From assembly GCA_016718525.1 (NCBI GenBank), contig JADKDD010000001.1:992001-1056000 (forward strand): a DNA stretch of 64,000 nt, given 5' to 3'. Shown in pieces: positions 15,963 through 25,591 of this stretch. Origin of the DNA: Rhodocyclaceae bacterium. GTDB lineage: Bacteria > Pseudomonadota > Gammaproteobacteria > Burkholderiales > Rhodocyclaceae. Both the position numbers and the translations under genes were made by a program. The notes below the pieces were generated by a model, which saw nothing but the letters and a program-made list of their open reading frames with translations, did no database searches and was not told the DNA's origin. How positions within the stretch are numbered: the stretch's first letter is position 1; every line of letters begins with the position of its first letter.

Positions 15963-17313
15963 ATCAGCAGGGCTGGTCGAAAAGACCACGGAAACCGAGC
16001 AGTTAAAACCTTTAAATGTTGGTTTGTTAGGCATCGGCACGGTCGGAGGCGGAACATTCGCGGTTCTAACGCGGAACGCGGCAGTGATTTCGCGTCGGGC
16101 CGGACGGCCAATCCGAATCGTCAAGGTTGCTGACAAAAACCTTGAATTGGCCCGACGTGTTACTGGCGGTGCGGTCGCTTTGACAGAAGATGGCTTTGCT
16201 TTGGTGAACGATCCGTCAATTGATGTGGTGGTTGAATTGATCGGCGGTTACGGCATTGCAAAAGACTTGATCATGGCGGCGATTTCCAATGGAAAGCATG
16301 TGGTCACCGCGAACAAGGCACTGCTTGCAGTGCACGGTGACGAGATTTTTGCAGCCGCACGCGCACACGGAGTCATCGTCGCATTTGAAGCGGCGGTTGC
16401 CGGTGGCATTCCGATCATTAAAGCGTTACGCGAAGGATTGACCGCCAATCGTATTCAATGGATTGCGGGCATCATTAACGGTACGACAAATTTCATTTTG
16501 TCTGAGATGCGCGACAAAGGTATTTCCTTTGCAGCCGCGCTGGAAGATGCGCAGCGCATGGGATACGCTGAAGCCGACCCGACATTTGATATTGAAGGCG
16601 TGGACGCCGCACACAAAATTGCGATTTTGTCGGCGTTGGCATTCGGAATTCCAATGCAATTCAGTCGTGCGCACATTGAGGGAATCAGTAAACTGGAAGC
16701 AGACGATATTCGCTATGCCGAACAGCTAGGTTATCGGATAAAACTTCTCGGCATTGCCAAGTGGCGAGCCGGTGGGGTGGAGCTGCGGGTGCATCCAACT
16801 TTGATTCCTGCACGGCGCCTGATTGCCAATGTTGAGGGGGCGATGAACGCTATTCTGGTGCAGGCGGATGCGGTCGGATCAACCATGTACTACGGCAAAG
16901 GTGCGGGAGCAGAACCAACGGCATCCGCGGTGATCGCCGATTTGGTTGACGTGGCACGTTTGCATAAGGCATCCCCGGAGCATCGTGTACCTTCACTCGC
17001 ATTTCAGCCTGATGCGGTGAAGGACACTTCGGTCATGCCGATTGCCGAGATTGACAGTGGTTACTACCTTCGTTTGAGGGTCGAGGACAAACGCGGCGTA
17101 TTGGCGGACATTACCCGCATTCTCGCGGATCAACAGATTTCGATTGATGCGATGATTCAGCGCGAACCGGACGAAGGTGAGTCGCAGACCGATATCATCA
17201 TGCTGACACATGTTACCAAGGAGCGTTTTGTTGACATCGCGATTTCCAAAATTGAAGCACTTCCGGTAGTCACCCAAAGGGTGGTTCGCTTGCGGATGGA
17301 AGACCTCGGGTAA
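15952..17313 (+). CDS. hom: Homoserine dehydrogenase
   Basis: This 453-residue enzyme reduces aspartate semialdehyde to homoserine, the branch point to threonine and methionine. It has an NAD(P)-binding motif G-L-L-G-I-G-T-V-G-G-G, a catalytic core with T-A-N-K-A-L-L-A and E-A-A-V-A-G-G-I-P-I-I, and a C-terminal ACT domain (about 370-440, starting Y-Y-L-R-L-R-V-E-D). Threonine feedback usually acts through such an ACT domain. The ATG at 15952 lies within the end of alaA. Confidence 0.96.
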   Translation: MAIESAGLVEKTTETEQLKPLNVGLLGIGTVGGGTFAVLTRNAAVISRRAGRPIRIVKVADKNLELARRVTGGAVALTEDGFALVNDPSIDVVVELIGGYGIAKDLIMAAISNGKHVVTANKALLAVHGDEIFAAARAHGVIVAFEAAVAGGIPIIKALREGLTANRIQWIAGIINGTTNFILSEMRDKGISFAAALEDAQRMGYAEADPTFDIEGVDAAHKIAILSALAFGIPMQFSRAHIEGISKLEADDIRYAEQLGYRIKLLGIAKWRAGGVELRVHPTLIPARRLIANVEGAMNAILVQADAVGSTMYYGKGAGAEPTASAVIADLVDVARLHKASPEHRVPSLAFQPDAVKDTSVMPIAEIDSGYYLRLRVEDKRGVLADITRILADQQISIDAMIQREPDEGESQTDIIMLTHVTKERFVDIAISKIEALPVVTQRVVRLRMEDLG

Positions 17314-17334
17314 CAAGCTAAAAGCAATAACGCT

Positions 17335-18771
17335 ATGAGATATATTTCCACTCGCGGTTCCGCACCAGCGCAATCCTTCAGCGATATTCTGCTCGGAGGT
17401 CTTGCGGCAGATGGCGGCTTGTTTATGCCTGAGTCCTATCCGCAGGTGGCCGACTGCCTTGCCGAGTGGCGGCAGTTGAGTTACGCCGAGCTGGCATTTC
17501 GGATTTTTGGGCTGTTCATTGATGACATCCCGTCAGCGGATCTGCGGGACCTATGTAACAAGACTTATACAGCGGAGACCTATCGCTGGTGTCGGGCGCA
17601 ACACGATGCTCGTGAGATTGTTCCGCTGAGCACCATCGAAGCTAATTTTCATCTGCTTGAATTGTCGAATGGACCAACTCTGGCATTCAAAGATATCGCC
17701 ATGCAGTTGCTCGGTAATCTTTTTGAATATGTGCTGAGTAAACGCAACGAGTCAATCAATATCTTGGGCGCAACCTCCGGAGACACAGGTTCTGCGGCCG
17801 AGTATGCGATGCGTGGCAAACGCGGCGTTCGTGTTTTCATGCTCTCTCCAGAGGGAAAGATGAGCGCGTTTCAACGGGCGCAAATGTATTCCCTGACGGA
17901 TAAGAACATTTTTAACATCGCTGTACGTGGAATGTTCGATGATGCGCAAGATGTGGTCAAGCTGGTTTCAAACGACGCAGTCTTTAAGGCGAAATACAAA
18001 ATTGGCGCAGTGAATTCAATTAATTGGGCGCGTGTCATGGCTCAACTTGTTTACTACTTCAAAGGATATTTTGCGGCAACAAAGTCTAATGATCAGCTAG
18101 TAGATTTTTGTGTCCCGTCAGGTAATTTTGGGAACATCTGTGCGGGGCATATTGCTCGTCAGATGGGTCTTCCGATTTCCCGCTTGATTTTGGCAACCAA
18201 CGAAAACAATGTGCTCGATGAATTTTTCCGCAGTGGAGTTTATCGCCCTCGAACGAACGCCGAAACCTCAGTCACGTCCAGTCCATCAATGGACATTTCA
18301 AAAGCGTCTAACTTTGAACGGTTCGTCTTTGACCTGGTTGGTCGTGATTCCGGTATCGTGAAAGATCTATGGCAACGACTTGACTCGCCAACAGGCGACA
18401 GGTGCTTTGACCTGAATGCAACTCGGTTCATGCAGCGGTTACCTGAGTTCGGGTTTCTCTCCGGGTGCAGTACGCACGCAGAGCGCTTGAGTACAATCAG
18501 AATGTTGTGGAGTCAGCATCAAATTTTGATCGATCCACACACCGCCGACGGGATAAATATTGCTTTAACTGTTCGCAATCCGGATGTGCCGATGGTGGTT
18601 TTGGAGACTGCGCAAGCGGTCAAGTTTGAAGAGACAATTCTGCAGGCAATCGGGCACAAGCCGTTGCGGCCCGAGGAATTGGCCGGAATCGAAAACCTGC
18701 CACAACGCGTGCGCGTAATGGATGCAGACGCTAACCAGATAAAGGAATTTATCGCGGAGAAATGTCAGTGA
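17335..18771 (+). CDS. thrC: Threonine synthase
   Basis: This 478-residue PLP enzyme turns O-phosphohomoserine into threonine. It begins M-R-Y-I-S-T-R-G, the class-specific N-terminus. The PLP lysine is in N-G-P-T-L-A-F-K-D-I-A-M-Q and phosphate-binding blocks include A-T-S-G-D-T-G-S-A-A and P-S-G-N-F-G-N. It follows hom after 21 bp. Homoserine kinase (thrB) is not beside it and must be elsewhere. Confidence 0.96.
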   Translation: MRYISTRGSAPAQSFSDILLGGLAADGGLFMPESYPQVADCLAEWRQLSYAELAFRIFGLFIDDIPSADLRDLCNKTYTAETYRWCRAQHDAREIVPLSTIEANFHLLELSNGPTLAFKDIAMQLLGNLFEYVLSKRNESINILGATSGDTGSAAEYAMRGKRGVRVFMLSPEGKMSAFQRAQMYSLTDKNIFNIAVRGMFDDAQDVVKLVSNDAVFKAKYKIGAVNSINWARVMAQLVYYFKGYFAATKSNDQLVDFCVPSGNFGNICAGHIARQMGLPISRLILATNENNVLDEFFRSGVYRPRTNAETSVTSSPSMDISKASNFERFVFDLVGRDSGIVKDLWQRLDSPTGDRCFDLNATRFMQRLPEFGFLSGCSTHAERLSTIRMLWSQHQILIDPHTADGINIALTVRNPDVPMVVLETAQAVKFEETILQAIGHKPLRPEELAGIENLPQRVRVMDADANQIKEFIAEKCQ

Positions 18772-20030
18772 GTGAGCATCTCCTGCGGCACCAGTTGAAT
18801 GCCGAATTTCATGCGCGTCCGCCTCTGCCGTTGAATGGCTCGACACGAATACGACATTTGGCGTTTCTACCAGGCGCTCATGACGTCGGCTTTCAACGCG
18901 AGTACCTTAACCACTTGCTGAACGAACCTGAATGGGCCGTAAGTGAACAGTCGGATTCGTATTGCGTTGTTGCTCATGGTGACGTAAAAGTTCGCTGGGA
19001 ACAGCATACCGAGTTTTCAAGTTTCACTTTGTTCGAACCGCTTGATGCTAAAGGGAGCGCAAAGTCCGCGCTTGACGCGAGAACCCTGCAGCGATGGATC
19101 GCTGAAATGTCGGGCGAAGCTATTGTGGTACTCCGGATTGATCATAGAGATGCCAGAGACCTGGCACCGGACACGGTCATGGACGCAATCTACCCATCAG
19201 CCCAACAAATGGTCGTTGCACGTATCGTCGATGGCAAGGCGTGGGTATTTACGGACTTCCAGTTCGTCGATGGAGAAGTGAATTTCTTGTTGATTGACGC
19301 AGGGATGACACAAAGACAAGCTGGGCGTACTGCGCAACGGTTGTGGGAAATTGAAACCTATCGACTAATGGCGCTGTTGGGCTTGCCGGTAGCAAAAAAA
19401 ATTGGCACATGGTTGCGTGAGTCAGAGCAAAAGCTTGCGGTGCTGACAGATGAAATCGGCGACGCTCGCAACACACTTGACGAGAGCGTGGCGTTAGCGA
19501 CACTGTCAAAGCTGGCAGCCGAAGTTGAAAACTCCGTCGCACGCACCGCATTCCGGTTTGGCGCGGCCCGTGCGTACTCCGCGATCGTCATGCAACGTAT
19601 TGGCGAACTCCGTGAAGAGCGGGTTACCGGGTTCCCCACGCTTAAAGAGTTTATGGAGCGCAGACTAGCGCCGCCAATGAATACTTGTGCGGCGATGGCA
19701 TCACGGCAAAGCGAGTTGTCAAGCCGGGTGGCTCGGAACTCCCAACTTTTGCGGACGAGGATCGAGATCGGGCTTGAGCAACAAAATCAGGAACTACTTG
19801 GGCAAATGAATCAGCGCGCCAAACATCAATTGCATTTACAAGAAACAGTGGAGGGCCTGTCAGTAGTTGCCATAAGTTACTATGGCTCACAACTTGTGCA
19901 TTATTTGAGCGTTGGCGCGATGGTCGCCGGTGTTGCGGTCGTACCGGAGTACGCAACCGCAGTTTCCATTCCTCTCATCGCTGTAGCGGTTTGGGGAACC
20001 TTGAGACTGATGCGACGGCGCCTCGGCTAG
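18762..20030 (+). CDS. DUF3422 family membrane-anchored protein
   Basis: This 422-residue protein matches DUF3422 (N-terminal H-x-L-N-A-E-F-H-A-R-P, later E-T-Y-R-L-M-A-L-L-G-L-P and R-x-R-I-E-I-G-L-E-Q-Q-N). The middle is helical and probably coiled-coil; the last 50 residues form two membrane helices ending R-R-R-L-G. The function is unknown to me. It overlaps thrC by 10 nt, so it is co-translated with threonine synthesis here. GTG 18768, set against the thrC TGA and better spaced from GGAG, is an alternative start. Confidence 0.88.
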   Translation: MSVSEHLLRHQLNAEFHARPPLPLNGSTRIRHLAFLPGAHDVGFQREYLNHLLNEPEWAVSEQSDSYCVVAHGDVKVRWEQHTEFSSFTLFEPLDAKGSAKSALDARTLQRWIAEMSGEAIVVLRIDHRDARDLAPDTVMDAIYPSAQQMVVARIVDGKAWVFTDFQFVDGEVNFLLIDAGMTQRQAGRTAQRLWEIETYRLMALLGLPVAKKIGTWLRESEQKLAVLTDEIGDARNTLDESVALATLSKLAAEVENSVARTAFRFGAARAYSAIVMQRIGELREERVTGFPTLKEFMERRLAPPMNTCAAMASRQSELSSRVARNSQLLRTRIEIGLEQQNQELLGQMNQRAKHQLHLQETVEGLSVVAISYYGSQLVHYLSVGAMVAGVAVVPEYATAVSIPLIAVAVWGTLRLMRRRLG

Positions 20031-20042
20031 CGCAACCCTGGT

Positions 20043-20180
20043 TTAAAGGTAGATAACGGCCGGAAAAACGGTTACTGCAAGCACCAAAACCAACCACTCA
20101 ATATTGTGGCGGGCCAAAAACCCAGTGAAATGCATTACCAGAACAGCAATAGCGATCAGGTAGTAAAGAATAAAAAGCAT
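20043..20180 (-). CDS. Small 45-residue, two-helix membrane protein
   Basis: This is an open frame too short for usual gene finders. It starts with ATG at 20180 preceded by GGAG at 6-nt spacing and ends TAA at 20043-20045. It encodes two hydrophobic stretches (L-F-I-L-Y-Y-L-I-A-I-A-V-L-V-M, then W-L-V-L-V-L-A-V-T-V-F-P-A-V-I-Y) joined by a polar turn F-L-A-R-H-N-I-E. Good ribosome site, two-helix logic and a 254-bp gap otherwise empty make it credible. It sits about 100 bp downstream of parC on the same strand. I know no family for it. Confidence 0.55.
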   Translation of the reverse strand: MLFILYYLIAIAVLVMHFTGFLARHNIEWLVLVLAVTVFPAVIYL

Positions 20181-20284
20181 GTCGATCTCCGGATGTCTTT
20201 GGGCTCAGGTATTTTGCTGCTAGACGTTCAGCTTAAGCCGCGAAATAGGTTTGGTTTTCAGTCTATTCGCGGTTGATTCTAGCA

Positions 20285-22723
20285 TTATTGCCCAGATCCA
20301 ACGCCAACGCTTAGCGGCTTTAACTTGAATGGTATTTCGTGGCCTTTCCGTGCACGCCCACTCGTAAATGTTGTCTGCTCCCGTAAACTCAAGGCTTGTT
20401 CGACCAACTTCCCGCCGCGACCGGTGCCGCCTATCAGCAGCTTTTCATTGCGTGCAACAACCAGTCCGACGACTTCGTCTGTTTTGTTTAAGTCGATCAA
20501 CATCAGTCCTTTGCCCTTGCTCATCACTTTTAAGTCACTTAACGGGAAAATCAGCAAGCGGCCAGACTTGGTGACCACGGCTACTCTGGCGGACGGCGTG
20601 TCACCGGCACCAACTGGTGAGGGGAGCACAGGTTTTTCACCTTTATCAAGGGTAATGAACCCTTTACCAGCCTTATTACGTCCAACCATATCAGAGATCG
20701 ACGCAATGAATCCGTAGCCACCACTTCCCGCAACCAGAAATTGAGTTTCCAGCGGGGCACTTAATACCTGAGCCAGTTTGCCATCGTCCTGGAAATCGAC
20801 CAGTGTTGTGATCGGCAATCCATCGCCTCGACCGCCAGGTAAATCGGCTACGCGAATGCTGTATGCACGACCATTGCTATCGATAACAACCAATGGCCAC
20901 ACCGTGCGCGATTCCATCACTGCAAAGGCAAAGTCACCGGCCTTGTAACTGATTGAAGTCAAGTCAAGGCTATGACCCTGACGAACGCGAACCCAACCGT
21001 TCTTCGAAACAATGATTGTGACCGGTTCGTCGGGCACTGCAATTTCACCGGAGATCACCGGCGCAACCGCTTCCATCAAGGTTCGACGGTCATCGCCGTA
21101 TCGCTTGGTATCATCCGAAATTTCTCGCAAAATCAGCTTGGTTAGCTCCTTGCGATCGTCCAGTAGTACAAGTAACTGGCTATGCTCGTCACGCAGTTCC
21201 CCAAGCTCTTTCTCAATCCGTATTCCTTCAAGTCTGGCTAACTGGCGCAAGCGAATTTCGAGAATGTCTTCAGCCTGAAGTTCGGTCAAGCCGAACTCAT
21301 CAATCAATGCCGGCTTGGGCTCATCGGATTCCCGAATACAACGGATTACTTCGTCAATCCGCAAAAACACCAGCATTCGTCCTTCCAGAATATGAATGCG
21401 TCGAGAAACCTCCGAGAGCCGATGCTGCGTACGTCGTTCGACCGTGGCAAAACGGAAGGCTATCCATTCGCGCAATATCTGTAATAGTCCTTTTTGCTGA
21501 GGGCGACCGCCACCAGTAGAGCTCTCTGCCAATCGCCCGACCATCGTTAAGTTGATCGAAACGCTTGATTCCAGACTGGTGTGAGCCAAAAGCACCGCCA
21601 TGAATTCGTCGGTATTCAATCGAGATGTTTTGGGCTCCAGCATTATGCGAACTGCTTGTTGGTCACTTGACTCGTCACGCACGCTATCAAGCACACTCAA
21701 CACCAATGTCTTCAGATTCTTTTGCTCCTGGGAGACATCCTTCTTGCCCGCGCGTGGCTGCGGATTGGTCAGGCCCTCAATTTCCGATAACACTTGAGCG
21801 ACAGAAACGCCATGTGGAAGTTCGTACACGATAACTCGCCACTGTCCCCTGGCAAGCTCTTCAATGCGCCAGCGCGCACGCATTCGCAAACTCCCGCGGC
21901 CGTTTGCATACAGCTCATTTATTTCGCGTGCCGGCGTAATTAACTGTCCGCCCCCCGGAAAATCGGGACCAGGCAGGACGCCAAGCACTTCATCGAGCGT
22001 GGCCCCTGGCTTTTTGATTAGCAGTCGCAGCGCTTCGCTGACTTCACGCAAATTGTGTGGCGGGATCTCGGTTGCCATGCCAACCGCTATTCCAGAGGCA
22101 CCATTCAGCAGGACTACCGGCAACCGCGCGGGTAGTAATTGCGGTTCGCTCATCGACCCATCGTAGTTGGGTAAAAAGTCGATCGTTCCTCTATCGATTT
22201 CACCAAGCAGGAGTTCCGCAAAAGGTGTCAAGCGGCACTCGGTATAGCGCATGGCGGCAGCGCCGTCGCCATCGCGCGAACCGAAATTGCCTTGACCATC
22301 AACCAACGGGTAGCGTAACGAGAAGTCTTGTGCCACGCGAACCATAGCATCGTAAATGCTGGTGTCGCCGTGAGGATGATATTTACCGATGACATCGCCG
22401 ACAACGCGCGCACTTTTAACGTGCTTGGAAGTCGCCGACAAACGCATCTGATTCATGGCGAAAAGAATTCGCCGCTGTACCGGTTTCAGCCCATCTTCAA
22501 CCTGGGGTAGGGCCCGCGCACGCACAACGCTCATGGCATAGGCGAGATACGCTCGTTCGGCGTATGCGGCAAGGGGCAGAGTGTCGCCGTCACCAGCAGT
22601 TAGATCGATAGGAATTGCAGGCGGTTTGCCTCCGGACGACTCGGGAGGTACGTCCTTGATATCCGAGGTAGTTGGTTCAGGCACCTGGTCGAACAGATCA
22701 GGGGTATCGTTGCTGGTACTCAT
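20285..22723 (-). CDS. parC: DNA topoisomerase IV subunit A
   Basis: ParC (812 residues) is the DNA-breaking subunit of topoisomerase IV, which decatenates daughter chromosomes. The active-site tyrosine is in A-A-A-M-R-Y-T-E-C-R-L, and the quinolone-region block is K-Y-H-P-H-G-D-T-S-I-Y-D. About 45 low-complexity residues precede the core. The C-terminal domain is shorter than in GyrA and lacks a clear GyrA box, which with parE upstream argues for ParC. It overlaps parE by ATGA. Copy D of the dispersed repeat lies within the C-terminal domain, giving P-V-G-A-G-D-T-P. Confidence 0.95.
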   Translation of the reverse strand: MSTSNDTPDLFDQVPEPTTSDIKDVPPESSGGKPPAIPIDLTAGDGDTLPLAAYAERAYLAYAMSVVRARALPQVEDGLKPVQRRILFAMNQMRLSATSKHVKSARVVGDVIGKYHPHGDTSIYDAMVRVAQDFSLRYPLVDGQGNFGSRDGDGAAAMRYTECRLTPFAELLLGEIDRGTIDFLPNYDGSMSEPQLLPARLPVVLLNGASGIAVGMATEIPPHNLREVSEALRLLIKKPGATLDEVLGVLPGPDFPGGGQLITPAREINELYANGRGSLRMRARWRIEELARGQWRVIVYELPHGVSVAQVLSEIEGLTNPQPRAGKKDVSQEQKNLKTLVLSVLDSVRDESSDQQAVRIMLEPKTSRLNTDEFMAVLLAHTSLESSVSINLTMVGRLAESSTGGGRPQQKGLLQILREWIAFRFATVERRTQHRLSEVSRRIHILEGRMLVFLRIDEVIRCIRESDEPKPALIDEFGLTELQAEDILEIRLRQLARLEGIRIEKELGELRDEHSQLLVLLDDRKELTKLILREISDDTKRYGDDRRTLMEAVAPVISGEIAVPDEPVTIIVSKNGWVRVRQGHSLDLTSISYKAGDFAFAVMESRTVWPLVVIDSNGRAYSIRVADLPGGRGDGLPITTLVDFQDDGKLAQVLSAPLETQFLVAGSGGYGFIASISDMVGRNKAGKGFITLDKGEKPVLPSPVGAGDTPSARVAVVTKSGRLLIFPLSDLKVMSKGKGLMLIDLNKTDEVVGLVVARNEKLLIGGTGRGGKLVEQALSLREQTTFTSGRARKGHEIPFKLKPLSVGVGSGQ
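20593..20617 (+). repeat. 25-bp dispersed repeat, copy D (inside parC, antisense)
   Basis: This copy reads ACGGCGTGTCACC then GGCACCAACTGG. Relative to consensus it changes two bases of the 5' arm (and one G-U pair) while the 3' flank carries TGGTGA. The arms TCACCGG and CTGGTGA therefore still pair around the CACCAA loop, as TCGCCAG and CTGGCGA do in copy A. Confidence 0.9.
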
Positions 22724-24702
22724 CCGAGATCTGCCTCGACCAAATGACCATTAAGCTCCATCCAAGCGCGACGTCCTGAAGCTTCACCTTTACCCATTAA
22801 AAGGCTGAAGATTCTTCGGGTCTCATCAATCGCATTTAGATTGTCGCGTATTGGTAAAACACGACGGGTAGCCGGCGCCATCGCGGTTTCCCGCAACTGA
22901 TCCGGATTCATTTCACCCAAGCCCTTGAACCGTCCGATTTCAATCGCATGTTCGGCGATACCTTCTTTTGCCAATCTGTCCTTTATTGCCACGAGTTCGC
23001 CTTCGTCGAGCGCATATAGCCGGCGTGCCGGGCGCTTCTTTCCCGACGCCGGTACATCCACGCGGTACAACGGCGGCTGCGCGATATAAATGTGTCCACG
23101 CGCGATTAACGCTGGAAAGTGTCGATAGAAGAGCGTCAAGAGCAGGGTCTGGATATGCGAGCCATCAACATCGGCATCCGACATGATGATCAACTTGCCA
23201 TAGCGCAGAGCGCTCAGATCAAAGTTGAGCGACTGTTCATTGGTATGCGGGTCAATCCCCAACGCAACTGCAATATCATGAATTTCAGCGTTGGCGAACA
23301 GGCGTCCAGGCTCGATCTCCCAGCTGTTGAGCACTTTGCCACGCAACGGGAGAATCGCCTGGGTTTCTTTGTTGCGTGCCATTTTGGCGGAACCACCCGC
23401 TGAATCACCCTCAACCAGGAAAAGTTCGTTCTCGGTCAAATCCGTTGACTCGCAGTCGGACAATTTGCCTGGCAAGACCGCAACGCCTGACTGCTTGCGT
23501 TTTTCGACTTTCTGCGAATTTTTCTGGCGGGTCAATGCCTGTTTGATGGACAGGTCAGCAATTGCCTTCCCCGCGTCAACGTTCAGATTGAGCCAAATCT
23601 CCAATGGATCCCGGACCATGCTGGAGACCAACTTGACGGCCTCTCTTGAGTTGAGCTTTTCTTTAACTTGTCCCTGAAATTGAGGATCGAGAATTCGTGC
23701 CGACAACACGAATGCCATGCGACTGCATACGTCATCCTGTTGCAGCTTTATCCCACGCGGCAACAATGCGCGATGTTCGATAAATGCTTTGACGGCCTCG
23801 AAGGCGCCTGCACGCAAGCCGGACTCATGGGTACCGCCAGCCACGGTCGGAATAAGATTCACATAAGATTCAGAGTTAACCCCTTCAGCGTACCAACCGA
23901 GCGCCCAACTGGCTCCTTCGCCTGGCGCAAAATCAGCGTGGTCAGCATCAGCATATTTTTCAGCTGCATAGATCGGAGCTACCGGATCGGTTACTGCAGA
24001 TTCATTGAGATAACCAGCCAAACCCTGCGGGTACGTCCAAGTTTTGCTTTGTACGCTCCCGTCCGCCTGATCGATATTCAACGTGACCTGTACGCCGGGT
24101 AGCAGAACGGCCTTGGATCGCAGCAGTCGCTCGAGTTCATTAAGCGGAACTTTGGGTGTATCGAAATACCTACCATCCGGCCATACGCGAACGCGCGTAC
24201 CACTTTGCCGGCCGCAACTACCTAGATTCATCAGCGCGCTGACTTTTTCGCCGCCATCCGCAAATTCAACACCCCAGACGGTGCCTTCGCGCCGGACTTC
24301 AACTGCAACGCGAAGTGACAACGCGTTGGTTACAGCAACTCCGACGCCATGGAGTCCACCGGAAAAAGCATAGGCCGAATTTCCAGAGCGCTTGTCGAAC
24401 TTTCCCCCAGCGTGCAATCGCGTGAACGCAAGCACCACCACCGGGATCTTCTCGTCCGGATGATCGCCCACCGGAATCCCGCGGCCATCATCAGCAATCG
24501 TAATCGAACCGTCGAGATGAAGTTGGACGTCGATTCGTTTGGCATAGCCGCCAAGTGCTTCGTCGGCCGCGTTGTCGATCACTTCCTGAACAATATGTGC
24601 GGGAGAGTCCGTGCGGGTGTACATGCCCGGTCGCTCACGCACCGGTTCCAGTCCTTTTAGGACCCGGAATGACGCTTCGTTGTAAGTCGAGTGTGTAGCC
24701 AT
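22720..24702 (-). CDS. parE: DNA topoisomerase IV subunit B
   Basis: ParE (660 residues) is the ATPase subunit of topoisomerase IV. It has the GHKL ATP site (E-V-I-D-N-A-A-D-E, D-D-G-R-G-I-P-V, G-G-L-H-G-V-G) and the TOPRIM domain with E-G-D-S-A-G-G-S-A and D-A-D-V-D-G-S-H. It lacks the large insertion of gammaproteobacterial GyrB. The start at ATG 24702 is by homology; it lies 4 nt after the rmlD stop with almost no ribosome site, so translation is probably coupled to rmlD. Confidence 0.95.
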   Translation of the reverse strand: MATHSTYNEASFRVLKGLEPVRERPGMYTRTDSPAHIVQEVIDNAADEALGGYAKRIDVQLHLDGSITIADDGRGIPVGDHPDEKIPVVVLAFTRLHAGGKFDKRSGNSAYAFSGGLHGVGVAVTNALSLRVAVEVRREGTVWGVEFADGGEKVSALMNLGSCGRQSGTRVRVWPDGRYFDTPKVPLNELERLLRSKAVLLPGVQVTLNIDQADGSVQSKTWTYPQGLAGYLNESAVTDPVAPIYAAEKYADADHADFAPGEGASWALGWYAEGVNSESYVNLIPTVAGGTHESGLRAGAFEAVKAFIEHRALLPRGIKLQQDDVCSRMAFVLSARILDPQFQGQVKEKLNSREAVKLVSSMVRDPLEIWLNLNVDAGKAIADLSIKQALTRQKNSQKVEKRKQSGVAVLPGKLSDCESTDLTENELFLVEGDSAGGSAKMARNKETQAILPLRGKVLNSWEIEPGRLFANAEIHDIAVALGIDPHTNEQSLNFDLSALRYGKLIIMSDADVDGSHIQTLLLTLFYRHFPALIARGHIYIAQPPLYRVDVPASGKKRPARRLYALDEGELVAIKDRLAKEGIAEHAIEIGRFKGLGEMNPDQLRETAMAPATRRVLPIRDNLNAIDETRRIFSLLMGKGEASGRRAWMELNGHLVEADLG

Positions 24703-24706
24703 TGAA

Positions 24707-25582
24707 TTATTTTTTTGCAAGATGCAAATCTGTAAGACAGTCAACAAGGCCGACGCGCCAGTCGGGGAGGGCAATACCGGTAATTTGACTTAAGCGCGAA
24801 CAATCCAGGACTGAATTTGTCGGTCGTCGGGCAGGCGTCGGCCAGTTGGTGCTGGCGACACGCCGCAGTAGCGGAGCCTTCTCGATCAGTCCCAGTCGCA
24901 TTGCTTCAGCGAAGATGGTCGCGGCATAATCATGCCAGGTCGTCCTGCCAGCTGCGGTGAGGTGAAATATCCCCTTGGTCGCGGGCGCACCGGCAATCAG
25001 CATAGCCGTAGCGTCGGCCAAATGCCGGGTCCATGTCGGCGCGCCGAACTGATCATCAACCACACTCAACTCATCGCGCTTTCGACCAAGCCGCAGCATG
25101 GTTTTCATGAAGTTGGCACCATGGATACCATAAACCCAACTGGTACGCAGAATCAGCGCATTCCCCTTGGCGGCGAGAATTGCCAACTCGCCGTCGCGTT
25201 TGGTAAGGCCGTAAACGCTTACTGGCGCGGTCGTGTCGGCCTCAGCGTAGGGCGATGATTTCGAGCCGTCAAAAACGTAATCAGTCGAAAAATGAATCAG
25301 CCGCGCACCAATTCGCGCTGCCTCAACAGCAAGCACTCCGGGTGCGATTGCATTGACGGCTCGCGCAGCGATTTGTTCGGTTTCGGCTTTGTCGACTGCG
25401 GTCCATGCAGCAGCATTGACGATGACGTCAGGATGGTGGGTTGCAACTGCTTTTTGTATCGCTGCGCTACTCGTTAAATCGAGACTGTTTCGATCAAGCG
25501 TAATCAAATCGCCTTGAACCACAAGTGATCGCTTCAGTTCGCACCCAAGCTGCCCGGCGCTGCCAAATAACAAAATTTTCAT
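24707..25582 (-). CDS. rmlD: dTDP-4-dehydrorhamnose reductase
   Basis: RmlD (291 residues) does the last step of dTDP-L-rhamnose synthesis. It has the G-S-A-G-Q-L-G nucleotide motif, D-Y-V-F-D-G and the Y-x-x-x-K pair in V-Y-G-L-T-K. The C-terminal N-W-P-T-P-A-R-R-P-x-N-S-V-L-D block is standard. Copy E of the dispersed repeat encodes R-R-V-A-S-T-N-W just before P-T-P-A, at a position where other RmlD proteins also vary. It is the fourth gene of rmlBACD and runs into parE. Confidence 0.94.
   Translation of the reverse strand: MKILLFGSAGQLGCELKRSLVVQGDLITLDRNSLDLTSSAAIQKAVATHHPDVIVNAAAWTAVDKAETEQIAARAVNAIAPGVLAVEAARIGARLIHFSTDYVFDGSKSSPYAEADTTAPVSVYGLTKRDGELAILAAKGNALILRTSWVYGIHGANFMKTMLRLGRKRDELSVVDDQFGAPTWTRHLADATAMLIAGAPATKGIFHLTAAGRTTWHDYAATIFAEAMRLGLIEKAPLLRRVASTNWPTPARRPTNSVLDCSRLSQITGIALPDWRVGLVDCLTDLHLAKK
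24842..24866 (-). repeat. 25-bp dispersed repeat, copy E (inside rmlD, sense)
   Basis: Read on the minus strand, this is GCGGCGTGTCGCC followed by AGCACCAACTGG, one base from consensus. It lies in the coding direction of rmlD and is translated R-R-V-A-S-T-N-W. Confidence 0.92.
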
Positions 25583-25591
25583 ACCAAGCGA

